From CBDCAS01 sp965214015 (GTDB lineage: Bacteria; Pseudomonadota; Gammaproteobacteria; Coxiellales; Coxiellaceae): 63,614 nt of DNA. Where the stretch lies: the NCBI GenBank assembly GCA_965214015.1, contig CBDCAS010000004.1, forward strand, positions 1-63,614. The letters run 5' to 3'. The notes below the pieces were generated by a model. The model searched no databases, had not been told where the DNA came from, and saw only the letters and a program-made list of their open reading frames with translations. Both the position numbers and the translations under genes were made by a program. Position 1 is the first letter of the stretch, and each line of letters begins with the position of its first letter. Positions 56,748 through 63,614 of the stretch are shown one piece after another.

Positions 56748-56757
56748 GGGCAAGCTT

Positions 56758-58941
56758 ATGACTTCCCATATCATGAAAACGACTGGACAAAGCTTGGAGC
56801 GACTGCAAGGTTCGGTTGAGCGTGTGACTTTTCATAGTGAAGACACGGGATTTTGTGTTTTACGCACGCAGGTTAAAGAACATCACGATTTAGTGACTAT
56901 CGTAGGCAGTGCCGCCAGTATTACAGCTGGTGAATACATTGAATGCCAAGGTGTTTGGATCAATGATAAAAAGCATGGCCTGCAATTTAAAACAGACTGT
57001 CTAAAAGTAGTGCCACCCACGACATTAGAAGGGATTGAGAAATACTTAGGTTCTGGAATGGTTAAAGGTATTGGCCCACACTTTGCAAAAAAACTGGTCA
57101 AAGCTTTTGGTGAACAGGTATTTGACGTCATTGAGAATGACGCTGATCGTTTAACAGAGCTTGACGGGATTGGTGCTAAACGAAAAGAGCGGGTGACATC
57201 AGCATGGACTGAACAAAAAGCCATTCGCAATATTATGGTATTTTTACAATCTTATGGCGTTGGAACGGCGAGGGCTGTTCGTATCTATAAAACCTATGGT
57301 GATGACGCAATAGAAAAAGTGAGAGAAAATCCTTATCGATTAGCACTCGATATTCGTGGTATTGGATTTAAGACTGCAGATGATCTGGCATCGCAACTTG
57401 GTATTGCAAGAGATTCATTGATGCGCGCACAAGCGGGTGTGCGTCACGTATTGCAAGAGCTGTGTGATAACGGGCACTGCGCTGCTGAACAACAACAGCT
57501 AATCAAGGCAAGTTGTGAATTATTAGAAATCCCCAGTCCCATTATTGAAGAAGCAATACGTCATGAATTACATGAAGAAAATTTAGTCAAAGATGAGATT
57601 AATGCAGAAGCTTGCGTCTATCCTGTTTCCCTTTATATGGCTGAAACTAAAGTAGCAGAGCATATTAAACGACTCAATGTCTCTACATTACCCTGGGGTA
57701 GTATTGATACCAGTAAAGCAATTCCATGGGTTGAGGAAAAAACGGGATTAAAATTTGCTGATTCACAGCGGCATGCCATTGACACAGTATTGCAATCCAA
57801 GCTTTCAATTATCACTGGTGGTCCAGGGGTTGGCAAAACGACTATTGTTAATAGCTTTATCAAAATTATTCTCGCGAAAAGATTAAGTATTGCGTTATGC
57901 GCACCAACAGGACGGGCAGCGAAACGCTTAACAGAAACCACTGGACTGCCTGCAAAAACTATTCATCGATTGCTTGACTTTGAGCCTAAAACATACAGCT
58001 TTAAGCATAGTCAAGATAACCCATTACCTATTGACGTTTTGATTATCGATGAATCTTCTATGATTGATATTGTCTTATTTAATCACTTGCTTAAAGCGAT
58101 TCCTGATCATGTGGCCGTTATTATGGTAGGTGATATTGATCAGTTGCCTTCGGTTGGGTCTGGTGCAGTATTGTCAGATTTAATTAAATCTGATGTGATC
58201 ACTACAGTTAGACTAACCGAAATATTCCGCCAAGCGGCGAATTCAAAGATCATTGTCAATGCACACCGTATTAATCACGGTAAAATGCCGTTACCTAACG
58301 AGACAGAAAACAGTGATTTCTTTATACTCCATGCCGACACGCCAGAAGAGATTTACGCTAAGTTAATTGACGTGGTTGCCAGTCGATTGCCGCAGCATTA
58401 CCAATGTGATCCTGCACGAGATATTCAAGTATTAACTCCAATGAATAGAGGCGGTTTAGGCAGTCGCGGATTAAATGTTGATTTACAAAAGCGATTAAAT
58501 GCTCAAGCAGAGCCTAAAATTACGCGTTTTGGATCAACGTATTCACCTGGTGATAAAGTGATTCAGATGACCAATAATTATGACAAAAAAGTGTTTAATG
58601 GTGATATTGGTTTTATAGAGCGGATTGATTTGGAGGAGGGGATTGTTAAAATTCGGTTCGACCAAAACCTCAAAGACTATGAAACCAATGAGTTGGATGA
58701 AATAAGCTTGGCTTACGCGATTAGTATTCACAAGAGTCAGGGATCAGAGTTTCCTATTATAGTAATTCCATTAGCAACACAGCACTACACGCTTTTAGCA
58801 AGAAACTTGTTATACACAGGGATTACACGTGGGAAACAGCTTGTTGTTTTAATAGGTCAAAAAAAGGCGATTGGGATGGCAGTGCATAATAATAAAGAGG
58901 CGCATAGGTTAACAAAATTATCTGAGAGACTGAACGAATAA
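56758..58941 (+). CDS. recD2: RecD2-type ATP-dependent DNA helicase
   Basis: 727 residues, usual for RecD2 (about 720-750). N-terminal OB-like part (LQGSVERVTFHSEDTGFCVL), HhH motifs (GIGPHFAKKLVKAFG, LDGIGAKRKERV), then the helicase: Walker A TGGPGVGKTTI, IDESSMID, MVGDIDQLPSVGSGAVL and the SH3-like end with AISIHKSQGSEFP and LLYTGITRGKQ. It unwinds DNA 5' to 3'. Rare as plasmid cargo. Confidence 0.93.
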   Translation: MTSHIMKTTGQSLERLQGSVERVTFHSEDTGFCVLRTQVKEHHDLVTIVGSAASITAGEYIECQGVWINDKKHGLQFKTDCLKVVPPTTLEGIEKYLGSGMVKGIGPHFAKKLVKAFGEQVFDVIENDADRLTELDGIGAKRKERVTSAWTEQKAIRNIMVFLQSYGVGTARAVRIYKTYGDDAIEKVRENPYRLALDIRGIGFKTADDLASQLGIARDSLMRAQAGVRHVLQELCDNGHCAAEQQQLIKASCELLEIPSPIIEEAIRHELHEENLVKDEINAEACVYPVSLYMAETKVAEHIKRLNVSTLPWGSIDTSKAIPWVEEKTGLKFADSQRHAIDTVLQSKLSIITGGPGVGKTTIVNSFIKIILAKRLSIALCAPTGRAAKRLTETTGLPAKTIHRLLDFEPKTYSFKHSQDNPLPIDVLIIDESSMIDIVLFNHLLKAIPDHVAVIMVGDIDQLPSVGSGAVLSDLIKSDVITTVRLTEIFRQAANSKIIVNAHRINHGKMPLPNETENSDFFILHADTPEEIYAKLIDVVASRLPQHYQCDPARDIQVLTPMNRGGLGSRGLNVDLQKRLNAQAEPKITRFGSTYSPGDKVIQMTNNYDKKVFNGDIGFIERIDLEEGIVKIRFDQNLKDYETNELDEISLAYAISIHKSQGSEFPIIVIPLATQHYTLLARNLLYTGITRGKQLVVLIGQKKAIGMAVHNNKEAHRLTKLSERLNE

Positions 58942-59073
58942 GTATTTTTATTTTGTATCTTTTCCTTCCAACATTCTTTTATCGATTCAAAAGTAGTATG
59001 ATTAACGATATCAATGTAACTCTATTATTTTTATAATTTTTTTTTAAAGAGCGAGGAGAGGAGCCATATCCTA

Positions 59074-59170
59074 ATGCAAACCGATACAGTAAGTATCCAG
59101 GTCAATCATGATACAAAGGTAGACGCTGAACGTATTTTAAATCATTTGGGTTTGTCTTTCTCTGGTGCTA
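59074..59170 (+). pseudogene. dinJ: DinJ/RelB-type antitoxin, 5' part only
   Basis: ATG with GAGGAG upstream. Encodes MQTDTVSIQVNHDTKVDAER, then ILNHLGLSFSGA, the RHH start of DinJ. After the IS630 copy the sequence is an IS6-type end, not dinJ, so the gene and any yafQ-like toxin are lost. Confidence 0.75.
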
Positions 59171-60311
59171 TTACGCTGGTGATAAAAAGTTAAATAATAT
59201 CAAGCGGCGTAGGCGACTTCTTTTTTCAAAAAATAACGCCTGATTTTAAAGGGATCAGCTTGAATCTTGGTCAAGTAATATCTCACATTGATCATTAAAT
59301 CGTTCAGTGATTTTAATGTCCTAAAATTGTTTGCTCTACCTTTGACTTCTTGGTTGACCAGTTCTTGAGGATTCAATTCGGGTACGTAAGGAGGAAGGTA
59401 AAATAAAACAATCTTTGACGAATGTTTTTCAATATAGTGCTTAACTGCCTTACTGTGATGCACTTTTAAATTATCAACAATCATGAATATCTTCTGATGA
59501 GATTGACGTATCATTCGACCTAAAAACTCAATAAATTTTTGACTCGTGAAATTTTCCGTATACACCATCCAATTCATCTGGCCATGTGGCGTGATCGCTG
59601 CCAGTACGTTACATTTGAAACGAGAACCGGATTTTTTAATAACAGGCTTTTTTCCTTTCAAACTATAGGTTTGTCCTCGATGATCCTGAGATTGAACCCC
59701 CATTTCATCTGCCCAATAAATTCGAGCTCCTTCTTGCATAGCGCGTACTTTAATTTTTGGGTATTCTACTTCAAGCCAGTCTTGCACTCGTTTTGGGTTC
59801 CTTTGGTACGCTTGCTTTACTGGTTTTTGTGAACTAAATCCAAGACGTTTCATTAAATTTCGAATACTTCTCGATGCATAAACTACATCCCACTGCTTAT
59901 AGATAAACTCGGTAATCACCTTGCTATTCCATAGGGTATAAGCCATCCCTAGTTCATCGGGACTCTGAGTCAGTAATGTCTCTTTCAACTGGTTGATTTG
60001 CATTACTGTCAATTTAGAATGCGTTCCAGGTTTTACACCGCGAGAGGCATAACGAAAGCTATCAGCTCCTTGCGCTTTATAGTCACGGAGATATTTACAC
60101 AGCGACGTTGGAGAGAAACCAAAAATTTGACCTACCAGCGTTTGGCTTAATCCATGCTCTACCACTGCACGTACTGCTTTTTCCCGCAAAACTTCTATCG
60201 TTTTAACTGATAGGTGACGATTATCCATCCACAAAATCCTTCTTGATCATTTCAACTGTAAAAAAATTAAATCAATTCTAATATAATTTCAACTTTTTAT
60301 CACCAGCGTAA
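59171..60311 (-). mobile_element. IS630-family insertion sequence, copy B
   Basis: 1141 bp, same ends as copy A, with flanking TA (59169-59170, 60312-60313). Inserted at the junction of dinJ and the IS6b remnant. Confidence 0.93.
59200..60234 (-). CDS. IS630-family transposase (copy B)
   Basis: Identical 344-residue product to the gene at 7691-8725, indicating recent transposition. Confidence 0.95.
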   Translation of the reverse strand: MWMDNRHLSVKTIEVLREKAVRAVVEHGLSQTLVGQIFGFSPTSLCKYLRDYKAQGADSFRYASRGVKPGTHSKLTVMQINQLKETLLTQSPDELGMAYTLWNSKVITEFIYKQWDVVYASRSIRNLMKRLGFSSQKPVKQAYQRNPKRVQDWLEVEYPKIKVRAMQEGARIYWADEMGVQSQDHRGQTYSLKGKKPVIKKSGSRFKCNVLAAITPHGQMNWMVYTENFTSQKFIEFLGRMIRQSHQKIFMIVDNLKVHHSKAVKHYIEKHSSKIVLFYLPPYVPELNPQELVNQEVKGRANNFRTLKSLNDLMINVRYYLTKIQADPFKIRRYFLKKEVAYAA

Positions 60312-60390
60312 TATTAATAAATAGACATTTCTTAATCTTCAAAAAAGTTCCTACAATGAACTCTTTTATATCTATCTTTGCAACAGTCCC
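60312..60390 (+). mobile_element. Right-end remnant of the IS6-type element b
   Basis: TTAATAAATAGACATTTC through GCAACAGTCCC matches 62300-62377. Only the noncoding end remains, following dinJ. Confidence 0.85.
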
Positions 60391-60437
60391 AAAACCATTG
60401 TAGTTTATCCGTAAGAGTTGCTTAAAACATGTTCTTA

Positions 60438-60752
60438 TCAGTGGTGTACTTTGCGCCTTGGTACCAATTTAATCTTTAGATCACAATCTACGGCATGAGC
60501 ATACCGTTTTAACGTGGCTAGCGAAGGTGAATGCTGGTGTTTGCCACCAGCAGCTTCTAATCGTCCTACCGCTGAAGTCGTAGTCTGCATCGCTTTGGCA
60601 ACATGTGCTTGTGTTTTCTTAGCCGCTAGACGCGCTTTAATCATCTCTTCAAACAACGCAAATTCATCTTCTAACGCTTCATATTCGGCTCGTACCTTTG
60701 GGTCCGCTAATGCTTTCTTTTTTAAAGCTTCATGTGTGAATTCTTTAGGCAT
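60438..60752 (-). CDS. higA: HigA-type XRE antitoxin
   Basis: 104 residues with an HTH (TQAHVAKAMQTTTSAVGRLE) and LATLKRYAHAVDCDLKIKLV, the usual end of HigA partners. It overlaps the toxin gene by eight bases and follows it. Confidence 0.85.
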   Translation of the reverse strand: MPKEFTHEALKKKALADPKVRAEYEALEDEFALFEEMIKARLAAKKTQAHVAKAMQTTTSAVGRLEAAGGKHQHSPSLATLKRYAHAVDCDLKIKLVPRRKVHH

Positions 60753-61074
60753 TTTTCTTCACCTCTTTTAGACGCACTTTTGCAAGTTCCAACTCCCTAT
60801 TCGGTATTTTCTGTGTCTTTTTAACTATACTATGCAAAACAACCATCTTATGATTCATAACAGTACAGTAAAAAACACGTGCAATTCCCTCTTTCGCTTT
60901 AATTCGTAACTCAAGTAAACCTTCTCCTAAACTACGGGTATGTGGCATTCCTAAATCAGGCCCATAATTTAGCATCATATCGACCATCCGAAGATACCGC
61001 GCTTTTAACTTAGTAGGCAGCGATGATACCGCAGTGTATACGGATTCATTATAGTAGGTCAGCTTCCATTTCAT
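60745..61074 (-). CDS. higB: HigB/Gp49-like toxin
   Basis: 109 residues from the ATG at 61074 (MKWKLTYYNESV); an upstream ATG at 61140 would add an unlikely extension. PDLGMPHTRSLGEGLLELRI and ARVFYCTVMNHKMVVLHSIV plus KKTQKIP are the family's signature. Likely a ribosome-dependent mRNA nuclease. Confidence 0.88.
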   Translation of the reverse strand: MKWKLTYYNESVYTAVSSLPTKLKARYLRMVDMMLNYGPDLGMPHTRSLGEGLLELRIKAKEGIARVFYCTVMNHKMVVLHSIVKKTQKIPNRELELAKVRLKEVKKNA

Positions 61075-61249
61075 TGAGGTATTTATATCAAATATGCTAT
61101 AAATATGCAAGGGAACAAGGGGTGAAAACAAAAAAAGCACTTAGGGTCAGCAAACTCGCTATGATGTATGAGAAGGCGTACTGCTAAGCGCACTATGCTC
61201 TGAGAAATAGAGTTAAAAACAAACTATGTGTCAATAAATATTTAGGACT

Positions 61250-61308
61250 CTATTCATTGATAATAAGCTCCGATATAGGTCCTATTCATTGACAATAGCT
61301 TCCAATAT
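61250..61308. repeat. Two 27-bp imperfect direct repeats
   Basis: CTATTCATTGA(T/C)AATA-AGCT(C/T)C-ATAT units at 61250-61276 and 61282-61308, period 32, upstream of the toxin gene. The rest of 61141-61397 is without a gene. Confidence 0.45.
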
Positions 61309-61397
61309 GGGAAAACTCAAATCCCCTGGATTCAGTGCTTTTACAAGTTGACCCAAGAGAATGAAGGCGGTCAAAGCACCGAATCTCAAGGAGACAG

Positions 61398-61498
61398 GAG
61401 TTTCGCATTTAGTAATGAACTATTATAATTTTTAGGATTGAACGAACGGAATAGGAAACCCAGATTGTCTCGACACAAATGCACAAAAGAACTTTATA
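61398..61498 (+). mobile_element. Left-end remnant of an IS701A-like element
   Basis: GAGTTTCGCATTT equals the tip of IS701A (1526-1538). About 75 bases later, codons like SRHKCTKELY resemble the start of its transposase (SKHKCTKEIY). The IS6b element then cuts it. Confidence 0.6.
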
Positions 61499-61499
61499 G

Positions 61500-62377
61500 G
61501 GGACTGTTGCAAGAACATATTGGGTGCTAGTATGACTGGCTTATTTCCACTGCGAGTACCCTTACATGGCTTTAAAAAAATACAAAGACTCAAACAGACC
61601 TTTCAAATGGAAGCATTTTCAAGGAGAAATCATTCTCTGGCTAGTTAGCTGGTACTGTCGTTATGCTCTCTCTTATGGAGATTTAAAAGAAATGGCAACT
61701 GAACGGAACCTATCTGTTGAACGCTCGACAATATGCCGTTGGGTTCATGAGTATGGGCCTGAAATTAATAAACGAATGAAACCCTATTTAAAACGTACCA
61801 ACGATTCTTGGAGAGTTGATGAAACCTACGTAAAAATAAAAGGTAAATGGCACTACCTATATCGTGCTATTGACAAGTATGGGCATACTTTGGATTGGAT
61901 GCTGAGTCGTTATCGTAATCAACAAGCAGCAAAACGATTTTTCAAAAAGGTGTTAAGTAATGATCATGTTAGCGTACCCCGAGTGATTAATGTTGACAAA
62001 AATGCAGCTTTTCCACCCGCCATGAATGATTTAAACATTGAAAATGACTTGCTAGAAAATACAACACTTAGGCAAATAAAGTACTTAAATAATAGTATTG
62101 AAAACGATCATAAATCAACAAAACGTAAAGCACGTTATCGGCAATGGTATCAGTCTTTTGATACCGCCTCTAAAACCATTGATGGAATGGAAGCCATGAG
62201 GTCTTTACAAAAAGGCCAGGTGAAATACAGGCTCAAAGGTGACCTACTTGATCAACATAGTTTCCTAGCTCAATTGTTCAATTTAGCAGCGTAATTACTA
62301 TTAATAAATAGACATTTCTTAATCTTCAAAAAAGTTCCTACAATGAACTCTTTTATATCTATCTTTGCAACAGTCCC
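61500..62377 (+). mobile_element. IS6-family element (type b), intact
   Basis: About 878 bp with tips GGGACTGTTGCAAG and its near complement CTTTGCAACAGTCCC. Distinct from type a in sequence. Confidence 0.9.
61566..62294 (+). CDS. IS6-family transposase (type b)
   Basis: 242 residues: HTH (SYGDLKEMATERNLSVERST), DDE residues in WRVDETYVKIKG, VINVDKNAAF and YLNNSIENDHKSTKRK. Intact. Confidence 0.95.
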   Translation: MALKKYKDSNRPFKWKHFQGEIILWLVSWYCRYALSYGDLKEMATERNLSVERSTICRWVHEYGPEINKRMKPYLKRTNDSWRVDETYVKIKGKWHYLYRAIDKYGHTLDWMLSRYRNQQAAKRFFKKVLSNDHVSVPRVINVDKNAAFPPAMNDLNIENDLLENTTLRQIKYLNNSIENDHKSTKRKARYRQWYQSFDTASKTIDGMEAMRSLQKGQVKYRLKGDLLDQHSFLAQLFNLAA

Positions 62378-62535
62378 CAGTACCAGCTAACTAGCCAGAG
62401 AATGATTTCTCCTTGAAAATGCTTCCATTTGAAAGGTCTGTTTGAGTCTTTGTATTTTTTTAAAGCCATGTAAGGGTACTCGCAGTGGAAATAAGCCAGT
62501 CATACTAGCACCCAATATGTTCTTGCAACAGTCCC
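62378..62535 (-). mobile_element. Inverted 5'-end fragment of IS6-type b
   Basis: 158 bases reverse-complementary to 61500-61655, abutting the right end of the intact element. It ends in TTGCAACAGTCCC, beside IS1111 noncoding sequence. Confidence 0.85.
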
Positions 62536-62670
62536 GTTAAAAGCGCGCATATTCCATCTGGGCTCGAGTGAATAAACCACTCACTCATAAGAAGCCGTAT
62601 ATATGTATGCAATTATCTTTTGGTTATTATTTTCGAACATTGTCTTGCAAATCGGTAGGGACCATATATG
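62536..62670 (+). mobile_element. IS1111 noncoding end fragment, inverted
   Basis: Reverse complement of 29541-29666 in the complete element, ending with the subterminal repeat GGTAGGGACCAT and ATATG. Its orientation is opposite to the transposase remnant that follows, so two IS1111 copies were rearranged. Confidence 0.8.
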
Positions 62671-62679
62671 TAGCATTAG

Positions 62680-63614
62680 TATTTTCACGTTTTTATTGGC
62701 TAATGCTACAGTGGCCCTGTTTTTGCCTCTTCTCGCCATTAAATCCTCTAACCATTTGGATTTCTTATTGGATAGATTTTTACATCGACTCATAGCAGCT
62801 CTAGCACCATGAATCAATAAACATCGTAAATATTTATCACCTCGCTTACTAATACCCATCAACCGAGTTTTACCACCCGAAGAATATTGCTTAGGTACGA
62901 GCCCAATAAAGGCCGACATTTCGCGCCCATTTTTAAATAGTTTTGCATCGCCGATGGTAGCGACTAAAGCTGTGGCAGTAAGTGGGCCAATACCTTCTAC
63001 TTTGAGTAGTCGTTGACACGTTTTATTATTTCTACAAATCATTTCTACCTGATGATCATATTGTTCAATACGTTCATCTGAGGCACGTAACTCACACAGT
63101 AGCTCATTAAATAGTTGTCTTCCGGTAGCACTTAGTTCATTCTCGTTGTTTTCTATGATTTCAGGCAGTCTTTTACGAACATGAGATATCCCTTGTGCAA
63201 CAACCACACCATATTCTGCTAGCAAACCACGTATTTGATTAACTAAGGCTGTTCTTTGCTTAACAATACGTGAACGTACTCGATGGATAGATTGAATATC
63301 TTGTTGTTCAATACTTTTCATGGCAACAAATCGCATTGTTGGTCTTCTGACTGCTTCACAAATAGCTTCTGAATCTAAGGCGTCATTTTTATTGGATTTA
63401 ACATAGGGTTTAACAAATTGCGCTCCCATAATTTTTATGGTGTGTCCAAACTCAGTAAATTTCCTCGCCCAAAAGTTTGATCCTCCGCAGGCTTCTATAC
63501 CAATCAGACAAGGGGGTAAATTGCAATGAATTCAGTTAATTTTTCCCGTGACACTTTTTTCTTGCAGCTAGGTTGTCCGTTCACATCAACACCATGTAGT
63601 TGAAAAACATTCTT
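62680..63614 (-). pseudogene. IS1111-type transposase, copy B, 3' truncated and frameshifted
   Basis: Matches 29874-30809 closely. The last 16 codons and stop are replaced by IS junction sequence. One G is missing near 63523 (AAATTGCAATG instead of AAATTGGCAATG), shifting the frame. The gene's first 49 bases are at 1-49, if the ends join. Confidence 0.88.

Overview
The window is AT-rich and looks like plasmid or other accessory DNA of an intracellular gammaproteobacterium, most likely from the Legionellales (the Legionella / Coxiella / Rickettsiella / Berkiella neighbourhood). The evidence is the mix of genes: a giant OTU-protease effector-like protein, an ankyrin protein ending in a possible prenylation box, Fic proteins, a remnant of a gammaproteobacterial tRNA-Gly/tRNA-Cys pair, plasmid replication and partition genes, and very many insertion sequences. 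The genus assignment is inference. The first and last 16 bases are identical and lie inside the same IS1111-type transposase gene, so the window may be a circular molecule cut within that element, or a contig broken in a repeat.

Layout. 1-1.1 kb: end of an IS1111 element, a truncated tyrosine recombinase and an inverted repeat. 1.5-5.2 kb: a small gene split by an IS701-type element, a chain of stem-loops, a 0.4-kb hairpin-rich repeat and a frameshifted type IV coupling protein. 5.3-7.4 kb: replicon 1, with DnaA boxes and iterons, repA, a small RHH-like partner and parA. 7.5-12.8 kb: a small gene split by IS630, an AAA ATPase with the start of a coupled partner, a fic fragment, and an IS982 element split by an IS701-type element. 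12.8-15.1 kb: two effector-like small genes, each beside tRNA-Gly 3' end sequence, then a tRNA-Cys-like gene. 15.2-17.6 kb: a nitrilase-family enzyme, a pentapeptide-repeat protein, a serine resolvase and a Tn3-family remnant. 17.9-22.6 kb: the ankyrin protein, then a secreted repeat (propeller-like) protein and a beta-barrel protein. 23-26.9 kb: a DUF3800 gene, MNT-HEPN and a fic gene split by an IS701-type element. 27-28.7 kb: replicon 2 (parA, RHH partner, truncated repA). 28.7-30.9 kb: IS6 element with IS1111 nested in its terminal repeat. 31-36.4 kb: a truncated gene and the OTU protein. 36.8-40.5 kb: a tyrosine recombinase, an IS66 transposase and a coiled-coil protein. 40.5-43.2 kb: replicon 3 (iteron-like repeats, parA, a winged-helix protein). 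43.3-46.3 kb: toxin-antitoxin and regulator genes. 46.3-50.2 kb: a hybrid sensor kinase broken by IS6 and IS701-type elements. 50.2-53.5 kb: small and secreted proteins and a polymorphic toxin/immunity array. 53.5-58.9 kb: IS701-type copy 3, the second hairpin repeat, an intact fic and recD2. 59-63.6 kb: a broken dinJ, IS630, a HigBA-type pair, IS6-type elements and the second IS1111 copy.

Taken together, three plasmid maintenance modules point to fused plasmids. The cargo is mainly for host interaction (OTU, ankyrin and possibly Fic proteins), competition (toxin/immunity cassettes) and addiction or defence (MNT-HEPN, HigBA, RelE/XRE). The conjugation machinery has decayed to one frameshifted coupling protein. 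Several IS insertions would restore an open frame if cleanly removed, so they appear recent.
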